A stretch of DNA of 64,000 nt from Parelaphostrongylus tenuis. Its lineage: Eukaryota > Nematoda > Chromadorea > Rhabditida > Metastrongylidae. The translations under genes were made by a program, and so were the position numbers. Shown one piece after another: positions 13,858 to 25,700 of the stretch. The notes under the pieces were generated by a model that was not told where the DNA came from, ran no database searches, and saw only the letters and a program-made list of their open reading frames with translations. Location: positions 16,708 to 80,707 of the forward strand of contig JAHQIW010000480.1 in assembly GCA_019055375.1 (NCBI GenBank). The letters run 5' to 3'. Positions within the stretch are counted from its first letter, which is position 1. Every line of letters starts with the position of its first letter.

Positions 13858-13905
13858 ACCCTTTAGGGACGGCAGATGATCGATCATCTGCCGTCCCTAA
13901 AGGGT
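13858..13905. repeat. Perfect 48-bp palindrome of two fused terminal repeats
   Basis: Arms 13858-13881 and 13882-13905 are exact reverse complements without spacer, centred on GATCGATC. The outer part CCCTTTAGGGACGGC resembles the ends CCCTTTGGGGACGG at 16520 and 17484 and is followed by TTAA, so it looks like two element termini joined head to head. Confidence 0.9.
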
Positions 13906-14395
13906 TAAATAATGAATTGAATTTTTTTTGAAAAGAGTATGTTCATTTGATAACAGCCGCAAAACATCGGCTGAAAGAAAGACGGTGCAACACGTGACAA
14001 TTCACTTGACAGGCACTGTGGCATGTTCGTCCTCTGCTTCTCTTGGTATGGGACATGTGATAGCGATGATCTGGGCAAAACCGTCGAAACGTGCGTATGC
14101 GGCAGAGATGCAATACCAATCTTCACAAAAAGCTAGGGGAAAAAAAACCGGGAAAACATATCACGTATTGCCTTTTCTCTATAAAATGCTCGTAGTGGCA
14201 GGTTGGTTTATCCCTTTTAAAGAGCGATGGCTGACGTTTTGGCGACTCGGCGTTCTTCAGAGCTGCTAAGCTACTTCTATAGCAGAGGTTACCGTTGTGT
14301 TTCCAACCGTCATTTTTTGAAGATGAGAGATAAGAACGGTACAGTTTATGGTATGGTTTTCAGACGCTAGTGGAGGGTTGTGGCCTCTGCAAATT

Positions 14396-14457
14396 TAGCC
14401 TAAGCCTAAGCCTAAGCCTAAGCCTGAGTCTAAGCCTAATCCTAAGCCTAAGCCCCT
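14396..14457 (-). repeat. Interstitial telomeric (TTAGGC)n array
   Basis: About ten units of GCCTAA, with single changes (GAGTCT, AATCCT), equal TTAGGC on the minus strand, the nematode telomere repeat. A shorter trace (TCTAAGCCTAAGCCC) lies at 32553. Suggests a healed break or capture of telomeric DNA. Confidence 0.9.
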
Positions 14458-15024
14458 CATGATTCCCTATGCAAAGGAATCAACTAAAAAGATACTTCAA
14501 AAATTGATGGGGTCACAACTCTTTGAAAGGGCCCGTTTTCATTATTTATGCCGAGATCCAGCGAGGGCCTGTCTTCTGACCAGTTTCAGAAACTATCGTT
14601 TCTCTTCAGAAGTGACTTTGCATCAAGATGATTCATACGAATGATAGAACAGGAAGTGTCGGTTGCGCCGAGGAATGGGCATGATGACGAACGATGCCAT
14701 GGAAACTCAGCTGCGCTGACGACAATGGGCAGAAATAAAGCGATAAACCCTTACAGTCTCCACCATCTTCCGTTTTTAACTCTTTCACGACCGCGCTAGC
14801 CTTGGAGCATTAGAGGCGCTGCAAGCTGCTGTTTCTTGAGATCGTGGTTCTATCGCTCGTCTCGGGCTTTTTTCTTGCTTTTTGCAAAAGAAATAAAAAG
14901 AAATCTTCGACGAGGAAAGTTAGAGTTGTGAAAGATGAAATTCCAGGCCAATCACTGACACATGTATCGAAATCTGTACATATGGGAGACACTTCTAGGA
15001 GGTCGTGAGCGTCAAAACATCAAA

Positions 15025-15185
15025 ATATAGAGGGGGGGGGAAGAGGAGGAGGACGAAGGGCTTCCCGTCAACGCTCCTCGGGACGAAGTGACGTTGTGCT
15101 GGCCGCGGCCTGCTCGACGGTCAGGCGAGCGACCGTCTTCGATCCGATCGCGAGCGAGGGCATTCCTCCCTGAGGCGTCGTTCCT
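15025..15185. other. GC-rich island without an assigned gene
   Basis: A G8 run, GAGGAGGAGG and a CG-dense block (GGCCGCGGCCTGCTCGACGG, then GATCCGATCGCGAGCGAG) stand out in otherwise AT-rich DNA and are followed by a long pyrimidine tract (15190-15240). It could be a promoter or the edge of an unrecognised gene; no coding frame with splice sites could be assigned. Confidence 0.4.
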
Positions 15186-15944
15186 TCGTTCATTTTTCCC
15201 TTTTTATTTTTTTTCTTTTTTCTTTTTTTCTATCTATTTCTATTGCTTCTAATTCCTGTCGTTAGCCACAACAATCGTTATCATTTTCGACTTGCATAAA
15301 AGCGACTGAGCGTCTTCGTGTGGAATTTTTTTTATTTTCACAAAATTTTTATCTTCAGGGGATTTTCGTTTTTAAGTTTTCTTTATCTTCCAAACACCGA
15401 ATTCACTATGCTTCTTTGTGGTTTCCTTGAAAAAGACATATTCTCGTTTTTACGTACTGCATCGCTAGTCAAAAGAGTTTCGTACATGATCCCTTGAGGA
15501 AGGCGCCATTTTCGCCTGGCAGACGGTTCGGACGGCTACGAAGAGAGGCTGCCAGCGCGCTCTCTAATGCCCGTGTCGGTGTTTTCTAGTGGAATCTATT
15601 ATTTTTTTTCGTCATGAAATGGTATTTCCGTGCTAGTAAATGGTGATATATATTAGAATAGACTTATTCCTCTTAGTGGCTGAAGATTGGAAAGGTTTAG
15701 AGAAAAAAGAGGTGGTTTTTTTCCTCTGGAAAAGCAAAGTTTTGGGAAGCACTAGCGTTAATCTCGTAGAAATTGCTCATACAGGATACTCATCAATGAT
15801 AATATATCGTTTTTTTGGTGATACGGTTCCTCTGAGAACCCGATTTCTATTGGAGCACTCAGCACTCTTGGCAACCGAAAAACCAAACGAAGCGTCCACT
15901 GATGGTCACAACGACTCTCATCGTCCGCAAAGCTCTATTAGGTC

Positions 15945-16520
15945 GTTCCATAGGTTTTGGCACCAGAGCAATAAACACCAAAATTATTGATCAGAATTTA
16001 TTAGAATTGCATGATTTTGGAATCGTTCAATTGTAAATTTTCTCGCGAACATTTTGGTATACAGCTTGCCTCTACTTATTTGAAGATGCAGCTGTTTTGG
16101 AAACAAATTCGCTTGCTATTCGTACACGAATGACGCGGGAGGGGGAAAATGCTAGTGAAGCGGCGCGCATGATTAATGGAGCTTCTTGTGGAGGGCCGGA
16201 GCGCGACGGATTCTCCAGACTGATCTCTTCGCCTCTGAACTTCCCAGTACCACTTCCTAGCCGTTCCTTCTGCAACCGTATCATCGGTCCAAGCTCCGTT
16301 AATCTTGCGCACCGCTTCACTAGCATTTTTCCCCACGCGACATTCGTGTATGAATAGCAAGCGAATTTGTTCCCACTACATCGCCATCTTGAAGCAAGTA
16401 TAGACAGATTGTATACCAAAATGTTCGCAAGAAAATCCGCAGTTGAACGATACCAAAATCATGCAGTTTCAATTCTTTCTGATTAATAAATTTGGTGTTT
16501 ATTATTCTAATGCCAAAATC
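15945..16520. mobile_element. Palindromic mariner derivative 1
   Basis: Ends are inverted copies: TAGGTTTTGGCACCAGAGCA then AATAAACACC at the left, GGTGTTTATTATTCTAATGCC at the right. Both arms then carry the transposase N terminus in opposite directions: plus at 16085-16195 (CAAATTCGCTTGCTATTCG...), minus at 16390-16300, read as IHECRVGKNASEAVRKINGA. The middle keeps more of the minus-strand copy (EGTARKWYWEVQRR). An inverted duplication of a mariner 5' end with its TIR; not coding for an active enzyme. Confidence 0.8.
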
Positions 16521-17484
16521 CCTTTGGGGACGGTAATTGAGATGAGCGTGGTGTAATCGTCGCTAGTTAGGTTTTCTTTCTCTCCATTTGGAGAAAATTT
16601 TTCAGGTTTTCTATTCTTTTTGTTTCCGCTTGGCTTCCTACTCACTCTGGCGTGTTTTAGCGCCTTCAAAACTCTTATTTGTTAAGAAAAAGCCCTCGTT
16701 TACCATACAATCATGCTGATTTTTTCAGATGTCCAATCAGTTCTAATAAGTTTTACGAAAGATTTTACTTTGTAAATGTTTCAGTTTTAATATTTTCCCT
16801 ATTCCTCAAGGTACTCAAAAGTCATCGTAGTGATGAAAAGTTAGAAATCAACGAATATTGTTTGAGTGGTGGCAAAAACAGACGTCAGTAGCGCAATTAG
16901 CTATCAAGCATCGAAAAGGGGTGAAGTGCGGGTTCGAGTCCTGTCTGGCGCCAACGTTTTGCACATCACTCAGCATCATTGGGTATATCTAGAATATCAT
17001 ACCACCCGCTAGAAAGCGGACGAATAAAAAAGAATTTTTGTCGATCACAACGCATCGTTTGCGAGAAACGCTACTGAACACTGCTAGCGTTGGAATCTCT
17101 TCGGTAATGCCCGACAATTTTTGCAGTATTAGGAAGCATGGGCGTTTTTTTATTACTGGAAATCCTTTGTAAAAGTCATTTCATTGATAGTCCATCTTTT
17201 TGTAGCAATGAAGTAATCTATAAATCTAAACTTTACTGGAATGATTACGAATAAACTCGCTGTGATATTCAAACTATGAATGAACTATTTCGCAGGATAA
17301 ACGCCATCTTTACCTCGTTGCTAAGGAAGACTATTAAGATTTTTCCAGAAATCAAGCCCATTGTTGGGACCGCCATCTTTCAAGCTCATGAATGACTACT
17401 CAGTGTCGTGAGAAAGCTCTGTCCAGCTAGAAATGGCCTCTGAATAGCGCATGCATACAATCACTAAACGCCGTCCCCAAAGGG
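16520..17484. mobile_element. Candidate piggyBac-like non-autonomous element
   Basis: A perfect 14-bp inverted terminal pair, CCCTTTGGGGACGG at 16520-16533 and CCGTCCCCAAAGGG at 17471-17484, with TTAA directly after the right end. CCY termini next to TTAA are typical of piggyBac elements (family knowledge); the left flank reads AAAT, so the TTAA duplication is not intact. No transposase. Inside, 16877-16955 is tRNA-like (GGGTTCGAGTCCTGTCTGGC). The assignment is inference. Confidence 0.5.
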
Positions 17485-17597
17485 TTAAAAGCGTTTCATA
17501 TGAAAGCTGAGTGTCCGTTCTGTTCCCAGAGCGTTCTTAATGTCTTCGATACCTCCCTGTTTTTGTAAAAGAGAAAGAACTAGGGTTCTCTTTGTTT

Positions 17598-18411
17598 AGA
17601 AGGGGACAGATGAAAAACTGATCTCATTCGCTAAGGAGGAACTTTTCATAGGAGTTTCAGTAACCATGTGAAAGCTGAGACTCAAGGCTACAGTATCACG
17701 TCGCCGGTTTTCCAAAAAGCCTTATTTAACGTTGTTACAGAAGGAGATTCCTCGCGTTGCAGACGCGCATATTTCCCACTGGACAGAGCTCTTTCTTTGG
17801 ACTATTAGTGACCATCCGAGAGCGTAATCGTTCCTGATTCCAACGGAGTGCTCATATCCTGAAAAGACCATTTCTCTGCGATGCAGCATGTGAAATAAGT
17901 TGAGTTCTTATCTGCGATCACCGGCCAACCTGGCCAGATCACGTGCGTGTGCGTGAGGCGGCCACGTGAACTGGTGACACGATACTTCTCTACGCGTTCA
18001 TATGCGCGGAGAATCGATGGTCATCGCGCCATCGAACGTGGCTGCCTTAGCCAGCCACGCACGGGCCACGTGAATTGGCCAAAGTGGTCCTTGATCGCAG
18101 ATGGGAATCCAGCTTATCTTACCTGTTCCGTTTCAGAGAGACGGTCTTTTCAGGGTTAAAGCACAGTGCTGGAATCAGATTTGATTGCGCTATCGAATGA
18201 TTCCTAATAGTCCAAAGAAAGAGCTCTGTCCGGCGAGAAATATGCGAGTCTGAGACATAGTTGTGTGGAGATCACAGCGTTATGAAGAGGTTCTCAAAAA
18301 AAGTCGACCACGTCGGGCTGTAGCCTCAAGTTTCATCTTTCGAATGGTTACCAACATTCTTATGAAAAATTCCTCTCTAGCGAATTAGATCGGTTTTTAT
18401 TTGTCCATACC
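17598..18411. repeat. Long-armed fold-back element, family C copy 1
   Basis: Left arm 17598-17880 (GGGGACAGATGAAAAACTGA, GAAAGCTGAGACTCAAGGC, GACAGAGCTCTTTCTTTGGA) returns inverted at 18140-18411 (TCCAAAGAAAGAGCTCTGTC ... GATCGGTTTTTATTTGTCC). The centre has paired blocks GGCCACGTGAACTGGTGAC and GTCATCGCGCCATCGAACG. Copies at 20033-20866, 32745-33620 and 35975-36670 share arms and centre. No coding capacity seen. Confidence 0.8.
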
Positions 18412-19384
18412 CATCCAACAATTATAATAGGTCTTACAGGTTTCACTGACCGTGAACCCTGGTAATTTTGCGCGATTCGACGACTATAGAAACCAGGTAA
18501 ACGATCATTGGCCCAGGAAGAAATGTCTGAAAGGCAGCAGTAAGGCATTTTTTCGGGGATTTCCTCTTTTGTTTGTGACCTCTTACGGAGCCAATCGACC
18601 CTCTGTTGATGGCATTTCTTCCCAAATTTGCCATTTCATGAGTAATTTCTATTCATTAATCTGCCATTAATCTATTCTGTTAGTTGATAATTCCCATCAG
18701 TAAAGCTATTCATGCTTTGGTATGTGTGCACATTCAGCGGATCAATGTCCGACTTCATCATATCGATTATCGAGTGAATTTTGGTGTAAAAATTGACCTA
18801 CATCTGATTTTTTAACGGATTTTCCTTGGTTCTTTGGGCTCTTATGCGTTACATTTAAATCGCATTTTTCTGCTGTCAAGTTCCCACAACTACTCTTGTT
18901 CGGTAATTTCAGACGGGCCACAAAATACAATCTTGGAGAAAGATAGGTCTTCCTGTCGGTTAGGGATCCTCTATTCATCCAAGGAAGCTGAAATCACTGA
19001 CGATCAGGTAGGTTTCCCGAATATGATTAATCTCATAATAGTTACTTTACAAAGGATATTTTGATTTCTAAGGAACCTTTTGTCTTCTCTTTTTCGTATC
19101 TTCTACTAGATATGCTTCATGAGACATCTATGTCAGGTAATACGTTGGACAAAACCCCGTACTAGTAGAGGAACACCTTGAAAACTCTATAAGGGAGCAG
19201 TGGAAGTCGTCGATATGTAAGCTAAACTTTCCAGCTAATCTCTTGCAAATGTTCGACTTGGTTGTGATCTATAAGTATGCGGAGACTTTTGTTCGAAAGT
19301 AGGTGAAGAGTTGTGTAAACTTCGCCATCAGGCCATCGTTGTTGCTATTGTTAAGAGCGTACGTGAAATAGAAGATAATAGTAA

Positions 19385-19575
19385 CCGCCTTTTTTTTGTT
19401 CCAGACCCAATCTTTGCAGGCCTAGGCTCTACTATTCCAGACCTAACATCTCTAGACCTGACCCTTCTTTGTTGTTTTCAAACCAACGTTTTCAGACCAG
19501 ACCCCTCTCTGATGTTTCAAACCAACCTTTCTAGGCCTGGCCCCTTTTTGTTCTCCTAAACCTAATCTTTTCAGA
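19385..19575 (+). repeat. Degenerate minisatellite (CCAGACC-type units)
   Basis: Seven or so imperfect units of 24-30 bp built on TTTCCAGACCTGACCCCTCT (with variants AGGCCTAGGC, AGACCTAAC, AGACCAGACC, AGGCCTGGCC, AAACCTAATC). Pyrimidine-biased, no frame recognised. Confidence 0.6.
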
Positions 19576-20032
19576 TCCGCTGTGATCCCCAGCCCCTTGA
19601 CGTCAGTTTATAAGTAGTAGACCGGAATCTGTTTCTAGTAACTTGGAATTGTACTGTATTAACGACCTGGCGAAGCATTTATCTTGTATACTTCACTTGG
19701 CGTTATAACTTGTGCCAATTAAGTGCCAACTTAGTCAGCATGTCGTTCTGGCTTTATTCGAACTCAAAACAACGGCCCTTTGACCTTAATGAGGTAAGTT
19801 CCGTACACGGATGTTCTAAGCTGTTCCTCTCAGGCAGTCGGCGCGTACACCAGGCGACCTAGTCCTTTGTTGAAGTTTGTAGTATTTCCATAGGGAGTTC
19901 AAGTGTAGTAATCGGTAATTTAAGTTTACAAGAAATCTCAGTTTAAAAGCGCGTAAAAACTCAGAATATACTCGGCAATTTTGTGTAGCGGCACTATGGG
20001 TCATGCCCTAGCTTCTTCCCACGATCGTTATT

Positions 20033-20866
20033 GGGTTGGAAAAACAATATTCGGTTTTATTTGGCTATGAGGGGACAAATGAAAACCAACCTCATCCTCT
20101 CGATAGGAACTTTTCATGAGAGTTTTAGTAACCATTCGAAAGCTGAGACTTCAGGCTACAACTCCACTTCAGCGGTTTTCGGAAAAGCCTTTTTGACGTT
20201 GCTACAGAAGGAGATTCCTTGCGTTGCAGACGCAGCATATTTCTCACTGCCCAGAGCTTTCTAGTTGGATGATTAGTATTCATTCGATACTGTAATCTAT
20301 ACTGACAACACTGTGCTTATATCCCTAAAAGACCGTTTCTCTGAAATGCAGCAGGTAAAATAATTTGAATTCCCATTGCGATGCGATGAAGGGGATCTTT
20401 GGCCAAATCACGTGTGTGTGCGTGAGGCGGCCACGTTGACTGCTGACGCGATATTTTTACAGGTTCATATGCCCAAAAAAATCCATGGCCATCGCCTCAT
20501 TGAGCGTGGCCGGCGCACGCGCGTCAGACTGGCCCATGATTCTAGATGGGATAAATTTATTTGACCCACTACCTTGCAGAGAAACAGTCATCTTAGGATA
20601 AAAGCACAGTGTTCAATCCGATTCGATTACGCTATCGTATGATTGCTTACAGTCCAAAGAAAGGGCTTTGTCCGGCGAGAAATATGCGCTTCTGAAACGT
20701 AAGAAATTTTCCGTAGTATTTCAAAAAGGCTTTTTCGAAAACCGGTGATGTTGAGCTGTAGTCTGAAGTATCGGCTTTCGAGTGGTTACTAACGCTCTTA
20801 TGAAAAGCTCCTTCCTAGCGAATGAAATCGGTTTTTCATTCGCCCCCTCGTAACCGAATAGTGCCG
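20033..20866. repeat. Long-armed fold-back element, family C copy 2
   Basis: Left arm from 20033 (GGTTGGAAAAAC, GGGGACAAATGAAAACC, GAAAGCTGAGACTTCAGGCT) matches the inverted right arm ending at 20866 (CGGTTTTTCATTCGCCCCCT). The centre again carries CACGTGTGTGTGCGTGAGGC and GGCCATCGCCTCATTGAGCG. About 80% like copy 1 by eye. Confidence 0.8.
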
Positions 20867-21929
20867 AATTTTCCATACCTTTTCGTTTCTGGTGAATATT
20901 TCTGATACATTTGAATTTTTGTCTCTACTATCGTGTAGAGCAGCTTCTTTCTGTTATTTAGATCTATAGCCCTTATACGTTCGTTCGAAGATGGAATTGT
21001 ACCGCGAAGAAAAAGGATTGCTGATGTTTTACGAGTATTTTTGCTGCCAAAGCAGCATTTAAACCGAAACGATACTCGTGTAGCATCAACTATCGTTTTT
21101 GCTTTCGGCAAAATTCCATCCTAGAGCAAATGTGTAAGTGCTATAGACCAAAATAACCGCAAGAATCTTTTCAAAACGGTAGTGAAAACAGAGACTTAAA
21201 TGCATGAATAAAGATCAACAAAAACGAAAAAGTTGGGAAATTTTTCTTGCCACCCACTAAGTGTTAAAATCAATGCAAAAGATTGCTTGAGCAAGTTGTC
21301 AGCTTAAGTTTAGTAAAATGTACTCAGTCTTGTGAGCATAGTTTGTAGATGTGAAAGCACATTCATATGGAGAACGAAGACGTCTATCGAGCATGTGCTG
21401 AACTGTTCTATTTTGGCTAAAATTCACTTTATATGTGCAATAAAAGGTCGTGTTGAGTTCACTAATGCTTATTCTTTGGTGACGTGGTTAACCATTGTAT
21501 TAGTAATAATATGTTAAAGAGGATCGACTCGGTTAGATTGATATTGCTCGTCCTTCAAAATAAGACCAGAAAATTCATCCATTGGTTGATGCTGATGTAA
21601 TTTTGAGCTTAAAGTCGTTAACGAGAACTTTGTTGTCTTTTGCTTATCAATTTGCCCTTAAAAGACCAGGGATTTGGGCCAGAAATGGTGGTAGAATGTA
21701 GTTTGTTGTAATATTGACTCCTAGGCGAGAAGGTGAAATTGTTATTCATGGGTGGGGTGGAGTCTGTTTGAGTTCTTGGATAAAGTTGGTTATAGTTTAT
21801 AGATGGAATATGTTCCCATTTCTGTCTACTTGCATAGTCTAATAGAATGTTTTGAGCCTTTTTAGAGGTCTGGTATGGCATTTCCAGTTGCAGCTGTGCT
21901 TACATTGTATGTCGATTTTATTAAATCGT

Positions 21930-22423
21930 CCCATAAGTTTTGATACTAGGGCAATAAACACCAAATGTAATAACCAGATGTAATTGAACTTGCATGATTT
22001 TGGTATCATCCAGCTGCTGATTTTCATGCGAACATTGCCCTTCGCTTTAAGATGGAACTGTTGTGGGAACAAATTCGCTTGCTACTCGTGCACGAATGGC
22101 GCGCAGGGGAAAGTGCTAGCAAAGCAACGCGCAAGATTATTGGGTTTTGTGGCCTGAGCGCGACTGATCCTCCGGACTGTCATCCTCAGTTTTAAACTTC
22201 GCAAACCACTCTCTAACCGTCCTTTCTGTGACTATGTCATCGCCCCAAGATCCATTATTCTTGAGCGTAGTTTCATTAGCACTTTCCCCTTCGCGCCATA
22301 TACCAAAATGTTCTCAAGAAGTGAAGAACAAAAATGAGACAATACTGAAACCTTGAAATTTTAATTGCACTTGGTTAGTGAATTTGGTGTTTATTACTCT
22401 CGTACCGAAACTCATGAAATGAC
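21930..22423. mobile_element. Palindromic mariner derivative 2
   Basis: Same design as 15945-16520. Left TIR CCATAAGTTTTGATACTAGG then GCAATAAACACC; right TIR GGTGTTTATTACTCTCGTACC. The left arm encodes mariner N-terminal residues LWEQIRLLLVHEWRAGESAS; the right arm holds a shorter inverted copy (GCACTTTCCCCTTCGCGCC). It lies 300 bp upstream of the sqv-1 start codon. Confidence 0.78.
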
Positions 22424-22739
22424 TCAATATGTTAACCTTACTTTGGTAGGATTGGTTTTCTAAACCTCTATTTGTACCTTTGGGCACGATCTAATGTCAG
22501 TCTACTTTGTCGGGGATGAGTTTTCTCAGCATTTTATAGTCGTGACTATGGTTACAAGCTCATCAAACGGGAGTGGTTTTGAAACCCTTCTTAGCGTGGC
22601 TCTGGCTACGATTTTGTGAGAACCTAGTTTGTTCGCGTTGGTTTTCAACCCTTCTCCGTAGTGTCTGTGGTTATATTCGAAGATTTACTAAGTATTTTCA
22701 GTAGGATCCCAGGAGCCTCGTCGGTTTTCATTCTATGGA

Positions 22740-25700
22740 ATGGCTCCGGCGAGTATGTCGCTACGTTTTCGTGCGACACGGATTGTTCTTATAATTATTT
22801 TCGTGGCCTTCTCCCTATTATGTGAGTTCATTTTGACTACTTTGATCTCTTTCGGAAAACATCTGAAATTTGAATGCTTTTTAGTTATAACGTCCGTCTA
22901 CAACATTAGAATCATGTCGTCTAGCGATTCACAAGATCCTGAGAGGAATCATGCAAATCATAACATGAAAAGCCTATATTTGATGGAGAGGAATAGGAGG
23001 TCATTCTCTTCTTTACACCGGCTTTTTCCTTATAAACGTTCCCCTAGGAAACCTATAAGGACTTCCATGTCCTCGAGTGTAAAGGTTTTGAAGACATCAA
23101 TGTGATGATGATAGGTTTTGTAGGCTTTTTCTCCTAGGATTCCAACCTTCAAATCCTTTTACACTTGCTAGAGACGTGCTAAATTTACTTACGGGCAGTT
23201 TTATTTTCTAAGAACTGTGTATCGATAGTATTTACCTTTTTCTGTAAAGGTTCTACATCAGATGGGAAGTAGGCTAATCTAATTGAACATAATCTACAAA
23301 AAATCCTTCATATTACCCCCTTTTAATAGCAATGTTGACGGGAGTTGTGGTCGAATTCTCGTGGTGTCGACGCGGCTCGACTCGGAGTTGATATCTCACT
23401 GCCCCATCACTCTCCAGATATCAATAACGAACGCTTTATAGAGCTCCCCAGTCTGGCTATCTTCGAATTGTAGGGGGATGTGCCCAAGCAGTGTTTTATA
23501 GCTTTCACGAAGAACAAAAAACGAAATAGATACTGGAGATTTTGCGCTTCGCACGTGAGAAAAAACTGTGACACGGACCAAGTAAGATGATATAGGAGTT
23601 GGTTCCATAATTATATATCCAAGGGTGCTGTGTGATTTTCAAGACTAAACCTCACGCGAGGGCTCAAGCTGTGTTTCACCCACACCACGTAAGCTCGTGC
23701 TAATCCAATAAACACTGCACTCCCGAAGCCACCGCCGCTCCGGTACTACTCTTTCTTCGATCAAATGTTTATAAGTAATTATTGAAGTTCTTCGTAAACT
23801 TTCACTGTTAGCGTTGGTATTCATTGCCGAAGCCACTCGTGCGCCCTCAGATTGGCGATTTCTTCTTGTTTTGTTTCGCTATGTGGGGAAAGGGAGAGGC
23901 GGTGGTCGAGTGATTAGTTAATGAGGTTCGACGCGAGATTGATCCTCTCCCCTCTAGTGAATTTCGATGTGAAGACAGGTCATATAAAACCACATTACTT
24001 TATCACTTTATTTGACCCATATCACACTTTTTCTTTACTGCACAGGTCCCAGTGCTTTTAGCATCCGGTTCGTCTCCACACGCTTGGTGTTTTTCTCACC
24101 TCCTTTTCGATCGTCGTAGAACACTGGATGAGCGCATCTTCTTGCAGTATCGGGGATAGCCAGGCTGGGGCGTTCCCGGGGAATTCGTTATTAATCGCCG
24201 AGAATGCTGGGAGGCTATGTGATCGATTCCGCGTCGAGCATCACTATCCACTCGGCATGGCCTTCCCTTTTCCTCTTCAATAAAATAATTTGAAAAAAGA
24301 ATGGAATTTTCGTTGTTAAGCTGATTAAAAAATGTAGGTGAAGAAGGATGCCTTACTTGCTCCTAAGAGGCTGCTTGTGTCAATGAACGTTTGATGATAG
24401 GTGATTGTGCTGGTGTGTGCTGTGTTGAAATGTCCTGCTGCATCGTCGGAGTGACGACTTTAAGGTGTATCAAATGGCATCTACTTTAGCGAGACTTTAG
24501 CTGCAAGATTGGAAGCAGTGGAGAGTGAATTATTGGCAATAAAAGGGATGTTGGATAAGAAAATTGCCATCGCCAGATCAAGGTACGGATCTCTAGAAAT
24601 TGTTTTCATAAGGACAGTTAGCTTGATTTTTTTCCCTCCCATTTTAGAAAGACTTTTCCCGATGTTCGATTTCAAAATGAGAAAGCGAGGAAACGAATTC
24701 TAGTCACTGGAGGCGCAGGTTTTGTTGGATCGCATTTGGTCGACAGGCTCATGATGGATGGCCATGAGGTTGGTTCCCATGCTATCTAGCTTCATAAGTG
24801 TGTGAATGAGAGCATATGCCTCGTTTGATTATTTATTTATTTTTATTTCTGGTTATCATTACCTTATAGGTTTTTTTAAATCTATGTCTAGTGTACATTA
24901 TCTATGTTTTTTTTTTTTTTGAGCGCATGTGGCGCAGTGGTCAGAGGTGCCCTGCGTCGCACACGAGGTCAATGGTTAGATCTCGCGCTCATGGCTCACC
25001 AAGCCATCCATCCCTCCGGGGTCGGCAAATTGGTACCAGACAGGTCTCAGACTTGTCTGGGTAGATAAGCAGCACTTACTCGGTTCAGCGGGAGGCCTCC
25101 GCGAGTCATTGTAAAGGCCAGATATGCATTCAATCACCTCAAACGAAGTTAAAAATTGAAGTAGAATGCATGGCGCATTTTTCAGGGATTGATCAACGCC
25201 GAGAGCTTTATCCTTTTATAGGTTTTTTTTAATTAAAATCGTATTAATTTCGCATGGTTTTACTTTATTCCGCCATTGTTATAGCAGTGTTATGATGTTA
25301 CAACTACATATGTGGAGGTGCTGAGTAATAAGCAAAATTTTCGACCTGGACAGGAGTTGAACCGGCGTTTCAACGACTCATTCTGCGGGCACCCTCGAAT
25401 ATGTAGTTATAACATTTCAATGTCAAGGTGTATTCTGGTGTCGAAAATTTTTCAATCATCACTGATCGATCTCACAAATGATATTTTCATGTCATTGCTC
25501 TCGATAACTACTTTACTGGGCGAAAGCGGAACGTTGAACAGTGGATTGGACATCCGAATTTTGAGCTTGTTCATCATGATCTGGTTAATCCGTATTTTAT
25601 TGAAGGTCAGTCAGTTTTTAGAGAATTTTCTTCATGTGTATATCGATACATTTGCTGAGAAATTGCTCGGAAATTTTGCAGTTGATCAGATCTATCATCT

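Noticed and set aside
16877..16955. A functional tRNA gene
   Set aside because: It has a B-box match and tRNA-like 3' half, but I cannot pair an acceptor stem, and the same sequence recurs as part of repeats. The same reasoning applies to 31205-31312 and 34336-34415.
17598..20866. A CRISPR array or bacterial operon in the repeat-rich zone
   Set aside because: Repeats are long, dispersed and inverted without regular spacers, and the neighbouring genes have spliceosomal introns and eukaryotic families.
22740..23105. A single 121-codon gene with an N-terminal membrane segment
   Set aside because: The frame is better read as the first two exons of the UDP-xylose synthase: a GTGAGT donor lies at 22822 and a TTTTTAG acceptor at 22884, which keep the frame and give a type II anchor plus stem.
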